The notes under the pieces: model-generated | Told to the model about the DNA's origin: nothing | Databases searched by the model: none | The model's input: the letters and a program-made list of their open reading frames with translations, nothing else | Position numbers and translations under genes: made by a program | From: Paenibacillus glycanilyticus NBRC 16618 | Lineage (GTDB): Bacteria; Bacillota; Bacilli; Paenibacillales; Paenibacillaceae | Assembly (NCBI RefSeq): GCF_004000805.1 | Contig: NZ_BILY01000026.1 | Coordinates: 24,740 to 88,739, forward strand | Length of the DNA: 64,000 bases | Direction of reading: 5' to 3' | Part shown: positions 9,457-16,965 of the stretch, in pieces | Position numbering within the stretch: position 1 is the stretch's first letter | Layout of the letters: each line of letters starts with the position of its first letter

Positions 9457-9581
9457 GTCATTCTATGAAAAAATTTTCAAGAGGACTGGTGATATGACTC
9501 AATCGTTCAACCCTCTAACTGTATACGCTAGTAAGTATGGAGATTGATAGTTTCCGAGAGAGGGAAAAGGAGGATGGAGCG

Positions 9582-10008
9582 ATGAAAATTATCGTAAACG
9601 AGAAATAACTGAAGGAATATTTCGACGGGCTTGCCCGTCTGCTGCAAGTTAGGCCATGACGAGCGCGTAACATTCGATCCTAAAGTGTATTCGGCTGCCG
9701 ATTATGTACGGCAGTTGTCGGGATTCGAAACGACGATCAACCTCAAGCTGCATGCCAATCTGCTATCTGCGGCGGCTAACGTTCCCTTTGTATGTATCGG
9801 CTACCGGTTCAAAGGCTTCGATCTGATGAACGGTCTGGACTTGGCCGATTGGATTGTTGCTTCGGACGACCGACAATTGGCCGACAAACTGACGCAGAAA
9901 GTTCAAGCCGCCGCGGCATGGCGGGAAGGGTATATCGGCAAGCTGGAAGAGGGACGCCAAGCTGCTTATCAATCGCTCGTTAAGCCGTTTGCGGAGAAGT
10001 TATTCTAA
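9582..10008 (+). pseudogene. Remnant of a polysaccharide pyruvyl transferase family gene
   Basis: A strong Shine-Dalgarno (AAGGAGG) precedes ATG 9582, but the frame stops at TAA 9606 after eight codons. It then shifts frame near 9645-9655 and runs to 10008. The downstream frame contains TINLKLHANLLSAAANVPF and CIGYRFKGFDLM, which I recognise as the C-terminal region of WcaK/CsaB-type pyruvyl transferases. Only about 140 of an expected 350-400 residues remain, with one internal stop, one frameshift and most of the N-terminal part missing. This is true decay, not a sequencing slip. A clean terminator still follows at 10018. Confidence 0.65.
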
Positions 10009-10017
10009 TGTTGCTTT

Positions 10018-10056
10018 AAAAGAGATTGTCCGCTTATGAGAGGGCAATCTCTTTTT
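10018..10056 (+). terminator. Terminator after the pyruvyl-transferase remnant
   Basis: AAAAGAGATTGTCC pairs with GGGCAATCTCTTTT (one unpaired base) around a short loop and is followed by further T residues. The 200 bases after it, up to the kinase at 10257, hold no convincing gene. Confidence 0.8.
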
Positions 10057-10256
10057 TGTTGATGCAACAAATCGATAATACCAACGTCTATAGAGTGTTT
10101 CTAAGGGTAGGAAATCGATTGTTGCCAAACCAAATAAAACTTTTAGATGAAGGTAACAAGGATTTCGAACATTCGTATAGTATTCATTTACACAGTAGGA
10201 TTTATTTGGTTAGAAGGATGGCGTTTAGCAAGACTAAGAGGCGTAGGTGATCCTTT

Positions 10257-11906
10257 TTGTTTCTTATTGATTATATTGTGAATCTATCGATCTTTTCGCT
10301 GCTGGTTAGCGTTCCATTCATTTTCCGTTCATTTATAAATTTCAAGCCGCTGAAGCATCCGCTCTGGGGAGGTCTTTATGCGGGAGTTGTTTCCGTCATC
10401 CTCGTTTTATTAGCGGTTAAGCAGCAAGGCTATGTCTACGACATTCGATATTCTCCCGTTATTTTGATGTTTGCCTATCTCGGCCCCATACCGGGCATTA
10501 TCACCGGGTTATTCGCGTTGTCCGTCCGTTTGCTTTCAAGCGGCAATTGGATGCCCGCCATTGAAGGCTGGGCTTTTATTATGCTGGCTTTTTCCCTTCT
10601 GCATATTTACTTCTCCCGCCGGCAGCTGCCGCCTATTAAGAGAAGCCTTGCATTTTCGGGCGCCTATGTCCTGCTGTACGCATGCGTGGTATTTACCTTC
10701 CGGATCCTGGTGAACGAACCGCTCTTTCATCTGCAGTACGTCTGTTTTGTCATATTGGGCGTATTGTTAGGCGCGCTGTTAATTGAATCCCATGAACGTC
10801 TGCGCCGCACCATCGCCGAACGCAACGAAATGGAGCTGTCGCTTCTCGAGAGTGAATACCAGTACCGGTTAATTGCCGAGAATACGTCCGACCTCATTGT
10901 GGTGATGGATCCTGATCACTCGATACGGTATTTCTCGCCGTCCCACGCGTTTGTGCTTGGATATTCTAGTCTGTCCTTGAACCGCGCGGAGCTGGACCGG
11001 ATCATAAGTCCGGATGATGCAAAGATGTTTAACCAGATGATAATGAAAATAATAAATCAGAAAAAATCGCTGTCGATGGAAATTTGGTTCAGGCATACGG
11101 ACGGCCGATTGATACCATTTGATTCGTTATGCAAGCCGGTTGAGGGCAAGGATGGCCGGATCGAGCATATCGTCATTATCAGCCGGGATATCTCCGAACG
11201 CAAAAAGGCAGAGGAGTTTCTGCTGCAATCCGAGAAACTCTCGATTGTCGGGGAATTGGCCGCCGGTGTTGCCCACGAGATTCGCAATCCGCTGACTACG
11301 CTCAAAGGATTTCTCCAATTATATAAAATAGAGAACCCTACTATGAAATATGGGGATTTGCTCCGGGACGAGCTGGAACGCATCGAAATCATTACAAGCG
11401 AGCTTCTGTCGATGGCTAAGCCGCAGGCGGCGATGTATACCGTCGTGAACGTCAAGGACGTCATTGAGCAAACGCTTGAATTTCTGACGCCGCAGACGCT
11501 GTTAAGCAATATTGAATTCATTCGCGAATACGAAGGAGATTATTTCCCGGTTACATGCGCCAAACATCAATTAAAGCAGGTGTTCCTCAATGTTTTAAAA
11601 AATGCGATCGAATCCATGTCTAACGGAGGGAAAATTCATATCGGCATGCAATTGGACGAAGCAGGTGAGTGTTTAATTTCCATTCAAGATCAAGGCTGCG
11701 GCATTCCGGAGGAACATCTTCACCGTTTGGGACAGCCCTTCTACAGCTTGAAAGAGAAGGGAACGGGACTAGGACTCATGATTAGTCACAAAATAATTAA
11801 GCAATATCACGGCCGTATCATTTATGACAGCAAAGTAGACATAGGTACCCGAATCGAAATCAGACTGCCGATTCATAATCATTCAAAAGATCGGGCTGGT
11901 AAATAA
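10257..11906 (+). CDS. Orphan PAS sensor histidine kinase, KinB-like (sporulation phosphorelay type)
   Basis: Membrane kinase with five or six N-terminal helices of the 5TM-LYT type (residues 1-175, including RYSPVILMFAYLGPIPGI), one PAS domain (about 200-318), and a HisKA domain with phospho-acceptor His340 in AAGVAHEIRNPL. The HATPase domain has N-box KNAIESM, G1 DQGCGI and G2 GTGLGL. The start is TTG 10257 with AGGTGAT six bases upstream; no ATG fits. No response regulator is adjacent, as in kinases that feed Spo0F/Spo0A, a role inferred from family resemblance. A related kinase lies at 24489 and a PAS-PAS kinase at 29088. Confidence 0.9.
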   Translation: MFLIDYIVNLSIFSLLVSVPFIFRSFINFKPLKHPLWGGLYAGVVSVILVLLAVKQQGYVYDIRYSPVILMFAYLGPIPGIITGLFALSVRLLSSGNWMPAIEGWAFIMLAFSLLHIYFSRRQLPPIKRSLAFSGAYVLLYACVVFTFRILVNEPLFHLQYVCFVILGVLLGALLIESHERLRRTIAERNEMELSLLESEYQYRLIAENTSDLIVVMDPDHSIRYFSPSHAFVLGYSSLSLNRAELDRIISPDDAKMFNQMIMKIINQKKSLSMEIWFRHTDGRLIPFDSLCKPVEGKDGRIEHIVIISRDISERKKAEEFLLQSEKLSIVGELAAGVAHEIRNPLTTLKGFLQLYKIENPTMKYGDLLRDELERIEIITSELLSMAKPQAAMYTVVNVKDVIEQTLEFLTPQTLLSNIEFIREYEGDYFPVTCAKHQLKQVFLNVLKNAIESMSNGGKIHIGMQLDEAGECLISIQDQGCGIPEEHLHRLGQPFYSLKEKGTGLGLMISHKIIKQYHGRIIYDSKVDIGTRIEIRLPIHNHSKDRAGK

Positions 11907-11931
11907 GCATCCGGAGAGAGAAGGTATAGGT

Positions 11932-12621
11932 ATGAGATTGGAAGTTATAGCAACGTGCATGGACGATGCCTTGACGGCGGAAGCGAACGGAGCGGACCGT
12001 CTTGAGCTAATAACGGCGATTACGGAAGGAGGCTTAACGCCAGGAATCGGTCTAGTGGAGCGGGTGGTACAAGCCGTCCGGATTCCGGTATTTGTAATGG
12101 TGCGTCCACACAGCCGTTCGTTTGTGTACGCGGAGCATGATATCGATACGATGGCTTCGGAAATAAAAGCGATTGTAAATGCCGGAGCGGCAGGCATTGT
12201 GCTAGGCGCTTTAACGCCTGAGGGGAAAATCGACGAACAGGCGCTTGAGAGGCTTCTGCCGCTTACCGGCGGTTTGCAAGTAACGTTTCACCGAGCGTTT
12301 GACGAGCTGGCCGATCAGCATGAAGGACTTCGAACCTTGATGAAGTATCCGCAAATTACGCGAGTCTTAACTTCTGCCGGGCCAAGACCGGCGATAGAAT
12401 CGGTGAAGGAAATGGCCGATCTTGTTTCAGCAGCCACACGAAGCCATCTTGCGATTTTGGCGGGAAGCGGTCTTACGACGGAAGGCGTTGCAGACTTTAT
12501 AATGCGGACCGGAGTAGGGGAGGTTCACTTTGGATCGGCTGTCCGGTACAACAAATCCAACCTGTCGCCGATAGATCCTTCCGCGCTCCGGCAGCTGGCT
12601 GACAATTTACACCTGTTGTGA
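11932..12621 (+). CDS. cutC: CutC family protein
   Basis: TIM-barrel protein of the CutC family, historically linked to copper homeostasis, although its biochemical role remains disputed. Recognisable motifs are the start LEVIATCMDDALTAEANGADRLEL, here broken by the usual EGGLTP segment, then VTFHRAFD and the C-terminal GVGEVHFGSAVR. The 229-residue length is normal for Firmicute members. It begins 25 bases after the kinase and probably shares its transcript; a terminator follows. Confidence 0.93.
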   Translation: MRLEVIATCMDDALTAEANGADRLELITAITEGGLTPGIGLVERVVQAVRIPVFVMVRPHSRSFVYAEHDIDTMASEIKAIVNAGAAGIVLGALTPEGKIDEQALERLLPLTGGLQVTFHRAFDELADQHEGLRTLMKYPQITRVLTSAGPRPAIESVKEMADLVSAATRSHLAILAGSGLTTEGVADFIMRTGVGEVHFGSAVRYNKSNLSPIDPSALRQLADNLHLL

Positions 12622-12652
12622 TGAACGTATATAAATAAATATATATATATAC

Positions 12653-12690
12653 AAAAAAAGAACCTGGGCAAAAGCCCGGGTTCTTTATAT
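12653..12690 (+). terminator. Terminator after cutC
   Basis: AAAGAACCTGGGC pairs with GCCCGGGTTCTTT around a four-base loop (one mismatch). It is preceded by an alternating TA/TAA run at 12629-12652. Confidence 0.85.
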
Positions 12691-12795
12691 TGCGCATCCG
12701 TAAACGCAATGTTATAATCGGTTTACGACTGTCTTATAGGTAAAAGTCATAGTTATCTTATCTTACAATTTAATTGTAGCATGCCGATTCAAATC

Positions 12796-12824
12796 TTGTC
12801 AAATGTTTTTATTAAATTTACGAT
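12796..12824 (+). promoter_or_regulatory. Probable promoter of the rifampin phosphotransferase gene
   Basis: TTGTCA (12796-12801), 17-base spacer, TACGAT (12819-12824). The expected start near 12831 leaves only a very short leader before ATG 12840. I do not see the GC-rich rifamycin-associated element known from actinobacteria. Confidence 0.45.
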
Positions 12825-12839
12825 CGGGAGAGATGCGGA

Positions 12840-15453
12840 ATGAATTCATTGGTGCTTGATTTGAAGGAAGCCGACCAAACTCAGATTTCGCTTGTTGGCG
12901 GAAAAGGATCCAATCTTGGCGAATTAATAAAAATGAATGGCATACACGTGCCTGAGGGATTTTGCGTGACCACCGAAGGCTATCGAAAAGCCATTGAATC
13001 AAGTCAAACGTTTCATGCTCTGGTGAACCGGTTAACGTCGCTGAAGCCCGAGAACCGAGGGGAGATCGGCTCAATCAGCAGCGAAATCCGTCAGACTATC
13101 AGACGACTCGAGATTCCGGCGGAGGTTGTAGCAGCCGTTGCTCATTACCTTTCGCGGTATGGCGAGCAGTCTGCCTATGCCGTACGCTCCAGCGCAACGG
13201 CGGAGGACTTGCCGCATGCCTCTTTTGCCGGACAACAGGATACCTATCTCAATATCGTCGGCAAGGAAGAGATACTCAGGCATATCAGCAAATGCTGGGC
13301 ATCCTTGTTCACGGACCGCGCGGTCATCTACCGGATGCAGAACGGATTCGACCACGGTCAAGTTCATTTATCCGTCATCATCCAAAAGATGGTCTTCCCT
13401 TACGCATCGGGCATTTTATTTACCGCGGATCCCGTCACGGCTAACCGCAAGGTGTTGTCCATTGATGCCGGCTTTGGACTCGGAGAAGCGCTGGTCTCCG
13501 GCGTGGTATCGGCCGATTGCTATAAAGTGCGGGATGAAATCATTGTCGACAAGAGGATAGCAGCCAAAAAGCTCGCGATCTATAGCCAAGAAAATGGCGG
13601 AACCGTAACGCAGCCAATGGATCCTGACCGGCAGAACAATCAAGTGCTGACGGAAGAACAGATTTTGCGACTGGCACGGATCGGAAGACGAATTGAAGCC
13701 TATTTTGGCTGTCCGCAAGATATCGAATGGTGCCTGGCGGAGGATACTTTCCATATCGTTCAGAGCCGGCCGATCACAACCTTGTTCCCGATTCCAGAAT
13801 CGAATGATGCAGGAAATCATGTTTACGTATCCGTTGCCCACCAGCAAATGATGACCGACCCTATCAAACCGCTCGGTCTATCCTTCTACCTAATGACGAC
13901 TCCCGCACCCATGCGGAGGGCAGGCGGATGGTTGTTTGTTGATGTTACCCAAATGCTTGCTTCTCCGGAAAGCAGGGAACGGCTTTTAAATACAATCGGA
14001 CAATCCGAACCGCTGATCAAGGACGCCTTAACGACCGTAATCAAGCGTGGAGATTATATCCAGCCCGTATCCACGGAAGCTTGCGAACCTCATCCCGACC
14101 GCAGCCCAAAAGCTTCTCCGCCTGCAAATGCACAAGCAGAACCGGAGCTTGAGCCTCATATGGTTGCTGATTTAATTAAGAATAGCGAAGCATCGATCGA
14201 GGAATTAAAACGAACGATCCTAACGAAATCGAGCACGGAGCTATTTGATTTTATCGTGGAGGATATCCAGCAGCTGAGGAAGGGTATTATTTAACCCGCA
14301 AAGCATTCAAATGATTATGGCTTCCATGAATGCTTTAACCTGGATCAACGAGAAGCTTTACGAATGGTTAGGCGAGAAAAACGCAGCGGATACGTTATCC
14401 CAATCGGTTCCGAATAACGTTACCTCGGAGATGGGATTAGCGCTTATGGATGTCGCGGATGTCATTCGTCCATATCCGCAAGTCATTGAATATTTGCAGA
14501 ATGGTAAAGATGATTTGGAGGGACTAATCACGGTGGAGGGAGGACAGCAAGCCCTAACTGCGATTCATCATTATCTCGAGAAATACGGCATGCGTTGTCC
14601 CGGAGAGATCGATTTGACCAGAACCCGCTGGAGCGAAAATCCGGCTGCGCTTATTCCCGTTATACTTACAAACATTAAAAACTTCGAGCCCAATGCCAGC
14701 ACCCTTAAATTCGAGCAAAGACGCCAGGAAGCTCTGGATAAGGAACAAGAGATATTAGCAAGGTTAAGGCAATTGCCCGATGGCGAGGAAAAAGCAAGCG
14801 AAACTAAGAAAAGAATTGATCTGATCCGGAATTATGCCGGTTACCGGGAGTATCCGAAATACGGGATGGTCAGCCGTTATTTTGTTTATAAGCAGGCCAT
14901 TCTGAAGGAAGCCGAACAACTCGTGCACAAGAACGTCATACAAGAAAAAGAAGATGTGTTCTATCTCGCTTTTGAAGAGCTTAAAGAGGTTATACGCTCG
15001 AACCAGTTGGATGAGCAGCTCATCATTAAACGAAAAGACGATTATAAGCGGTACGAAAAGCTAACACCGCCACGCGTCATTACATCTGACGGCGAAATCA
15101 TTGCAGGCGAGTACAGACGCGAAAATCTGCCCGCCGAGGCTATAGCGGGTTTAGCGGTTTCCTCCGGCGTTATCGAGGGCCGGGCACGCGTCATTCTGGA
15201 CATGGGGGAAGCAAATTTGGAGGAAGGGGATATATTAGTTACCTCTTTTACGGACCCGAGCTGGACCCCTTTGTTTGTATCCATCAAAGGTTTGGTCACT
15301 GAAGTAGGCGGACTAATGACGCATGGCGCGGTTATTGCCCGCGAATACGGGATACCCGCGGTAGTTGCCGTAGAGAATGCCACGACTTTGATTAAAGACG
15401 GGCAGCGGATCCGGGTGCACGGAACGGAAGGGTATATCGAAATCTTGTCCTAA
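12840..15453 (+). pseudogene. rph: Rifampin phosphotransferase (Rph), split by a one-base frameshift
   Basis: Rph phosphorylates rifamycins using ATP, releasing AMP and phosphate. All three regions are present: the ATP-binding domain with VGGKGSNLGEL, YAVRSSATAEDLPHASFAGQ and FHIVQSRPITTL; the rifampin-binding domain with NAADTLSQSVPNN; and the C-terminal swivelling His domain with GGLMTHGAVIAREYG. The frame from 12840 stops at 14294 after QQLRKGII. The next frame is open upstream of 14311 and reads LFNPQSIQMIMASMNAL, continuing the protein to 15453. Removing one G from the GGG at 14282-14284 restores an unbroken protein of about 870 residues, the family length. No other damage is visible. 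It could be a recent mutation or a sequencing error. Confidence 0.9.
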
Positions 15454-15526
15454 CGATTGAACTGCATAAATCTGACCGGAAATACACAATCTAGATTTAG
15501 CTTTTGCAGAAAGGATGAGCCCGGAA

Positions 15527-15703
15527 ATGTCCGATAACAGTAACTACAACCATAACCAGCATGATCATACCGACAATAATGATCAGCGGCAAAATAGCGT
15601 TCACGGCGGAGAGAACCGCAATGGACGTCTAAGCCAGATTAAAAATAGCAATCCGAATGGCGAAGAAGTGCAAAACGAATTTTTAAGCGAAAAAGAACTA
15701 TAA
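15527..15703 (+). CDS. Small Asn/His-rich hypothetical protein
   Basis: Encodes 58 hydrophilic residues rich in Asn, His and Asp, starting MSDNSNYNHNQHDHTDNN. The sequence AAAGGATGAG lies 8 bases before ATG 15527, so this start is preferred over ATG 15515, which overlaps that site. It has no hydrophobic segment and no domain I recognise. Such proteins are likely disordered, and the His/Asp content could bind metal, but that is a guess. It follows rph by about 75 bases and is closed by a terminator. Confidence 0.6.
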   Translation: MSDNSNYNHNQHDHTDNNDQRQNSVHGGENRNGRLSQIKNSNPNGEEVQNEFLSEKEL

Positions 15704-15726
15704 GCCTCGAGACGGAAAAAATAACG

Positions 15727-15760
15727 GGAACAGCAGCCAAATCGGCTGCTGTTTTTTGTT
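15727..15760 (+). terminator. Terminator
   Basis: AACAGCAGCC pairs with GGCTGCTGTT around a short loop and is followed by a T run. It closes the rph/small-protein unit. Confidence 0.85.
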
Positions 15761-15806
15761 GCGGGCTAGCCAGGCGCTTAAATTATTCCATTTTACGTTT
15801 GGTATC

Positions 15807-15855
15807 TTGCATCGGGAACGTATGTTTGGTATATAATAAATAAGAACAAATGTTC
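15807..15855 (+). promoter_or_regulatory. Promoter carrying two LexA (DinR) boxes
   Basis: Box 1 is GGAACGTATGTTTG (15816-15829), between -35 TTGCAT (15807) and the -10 region (TATATA/TATAAT at 15830-15837). Box 2 is AGAACAAATGTTCC (15842-15855), just past the -10. Both fit the Bacillus LexA consensus CGAACRNRYGTTYC closely; box 2 misses only the first base. This is the classic layout of an SOS-repressed promoter. Confidence 0.8.
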
Positions 15856-15873
15856 CTGGCGGGGTGAATTCGA

Positions 15874-16071
15874 ATGGAGAGGTTTATCGGCAAAGTGGTA
15901 CAGCTCATTTATATTGATCGAAAGCGCGAGGTAAGCATACGCGATGTTCGCGTTATATCGGTTAAAGCCGGTCGGCTGAAGGCGTATTGTTTTCAGGCTC
16001 AAGCCATTCGTATTTTCAATCTCGAAGGAATCGTAGATGTTGAAATCGCGCGAAAGAAAGAAGGGGCTTAA
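15874..16071 (+). CDS. Stand-alone WYL-like mini-protein, probably SOS-induced
   Basis: A 65-residue protein. The pattern VQLIYIDRKREVSIRDVRVI, then LKAYCFQAQAIRIFNLEGI resembles a WYL domain core (a ligand-sensing beta-sandwich usually fused to an HTH), here on its own; this assignment is by pattern only. GGCGGGG precedes ATG 15874. It is the first gene behind a promoter with two LexA boxes and is followed at once by a small winged-helix protein, so WYL sensor and HTH DNA-binder may be two halves of a split regulator. That is inference. Confidence 0.6.
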   Translation: MERFIGKVVQLIYIDRKREVSIRDVRVISVKAGRLKAYCFQAQAIRIFNLEGIVDVEIARKKEGA

Positions 16072-16075
16072 CCTG

Positions 16076-16291
16076 TTGAACGATACGGAGCGGAAATTGC
16101 TCAGGATTCTATTTAATCGAAATGGCCATCAGAATACGCGTATCGTTATTCCGGAATTAGCGCGATTCGCTCAAAGGGAAACGGGGCAGATCCGAAAGGC
16201 GCTTGAGAAATTGCGCGAGGAGCGCTTCATCGAATGGGAAGATACGATGGATTACGTGAGGGTTATTCCCGGATGGCTGCAATTGCGTTAA
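16076..16291 (+). CDS. Small winged-helix-like protein, second gene of the SOS pair
   Basis: A 71-residue protein from TTG 16076, four bases after the stop of the WYL-like gene. AAGGGG (16061-16066) is well placed for this start; the longer frame from 16037 would overlap the upstream gene. The sequence contains PELARFAQRETGQIRKALEKL followed by EERFIEWED, which looks like a recognition helix plus wing. No catalytic motif is present. It presumably binds DNA or a partner protein together with its neighbour. Confidence 0.55.
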   Translation: MNDTERKLLRILFNRNGHQNTRIVIPELARFAQRETGQIRKALEKLREERFIEWEDTMDYVRVIPGWLQLR

Positions 16292-16295
16292 ATGT

Positions 16296-16334
16296 AAACA
16301 GCCCGCTTCATTAGAAGCGGGCTGTTGTTGTTAA
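16296..16334. terminator. Bidirectional terminator between the SOS pair and dps
   Basis: AACAGCCCGCTTC pairs with GAAGCGGGCTGTT around ATTA. It lies between convergent genes. Confidence 0.85.
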
Positions 16335-16347
16335 ATGGGCAAACTTC

Positions 16348-16800
16348 TTATTTACCGTTAAACGCGCTAAGCATCCAAACATGTTTTTCGAGCTTGGTAT
16401 GGATGGCAAGCAGCATGTCCGCCGTTGTTTCGTCGCCGGCTTCCTCGGCTTCTCCCATTCCTTCCTTAAGTTCATCTATCACTAACGAGAAATCTTTAAT
16501 AAGCTGGTCAACCATTTGTTCGGCTGTCTCCTTGCCGCTGGCCTCCTTAAGGGTGGACTCCTTCAGGTGGTCGCTCATTGTGGCGATCGGCTGGCCTTTT
16601 ACCGCGAGTAAGCGTTCCGCGATTTCGTCGACATGCAGTGCCGCTTCTTCATAGAGCTCCTGGAACTTAACGTGCAGCGTAAAGAACTGCGAGCCTTTGA
16701 CGTACCAGTGATAGTTGTGAAGCTTCGTATAGAGAACGCTCCAGTTGGCGATTTGGCGGTTCAAGTGTTGTTGGACGGTTTTGGTTGTTTTGGTAGTCAT
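16348..16800 (-). CDS. dps: Dps/MrgA family ferritin-like DNA-protection protein
   Basis: Mini-ferritin that oxidises and stores iron and shields DNA during starvation or oxidative stress. Its 150 residues carry the Dps ferroxidase pattern: LHNYHWYVKG, then the second helix LYEEAALHVDEIAERLL with the acidic ligands, and VKGQPIATM. The Shine-Dalgarno GAGAGGA precedes ATG 16800. The start region is divergent from the SOS helicase gene, leaving about 165 bases between them. I could not find a convincing PerR box. Confidence 0.93.
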   Translation of the reverse strand: MTTKTTKTVQQHLNRQIANWSVLYTKLHNYHWYVKGSQFFTLHVKFQELYEEAALHVDEIAERLLAVKGQPIATMSDHLKESTLKEASGKETAEQMVDQLIKDFSLVIDELKEGMGEAEEAGDETTADMLLAIHTKLEKHVWMLSAFNGK

Positions 16801-16892
16801 GCTACATTCATTCCTCTCGAGATTAATATTGAACTCTGGTTAGTAAATAAACAGGAAAACGATCATTGAAACAGCATCGCTCTATTTACTCC

Positions 16893-16906
16893 CGAACATC
16901 CGTTTG
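16893..16906 (+). promoter_or_regulatory. LexA box upstream of the helicase gene
   Basis: CGAACATCCGTTTG has 12 of 14 matches to the Bacillus LexA consensus and is followed by GGTATAGT, a likely -10. The same GTTTGGTATA context occurs at the first box of the 15.8 kb promoter, which supports both sites. Confidence 0.6.
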
Positions 16907-16965
16907 GTATAGTCGATTCAATAAGGAATCTTGAACGGCGAAGAGCGAGGAGCGAGGAGAACGTT

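Larger units (their letters stand above)
9151..9581. other. 431-base stretch without a conventional gene
   Basis: AT-rich stretch holding the leftward promoter region of the ABC exporter, a rightward promoter (TAGACT at 9219, 17-base spacer, TATAAT at 9242), two tiny ORFs (9254-9298 and 9494-9547), and two terminator-like hairpins (9356-9393 and 9418-9456) that no recognised gene would need. It ends in a good Shine-Dalgarno for the broken gene at 9582. Confidence 0.6.

Noticed and set aside
10026..10250. 74-codon open frame after the pyruvyl-transferase remnant
   Set aside because: It begins inside the terminator, has no ribosome site and ends in a run of basic residues without pattern.
12629..12652. 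TA/TAA-rich run as a possible microsatellite or origin element
   Set aside because: Short, irregular, and directly next to a terminator; no other sign of a replication or repeat function.
12689..12839. Rifamycin-associated element upstream of rph
   Set aside because: The GC-rich element known from actinobacteria is absent; the region is AT-rich with an ordinary promoter.
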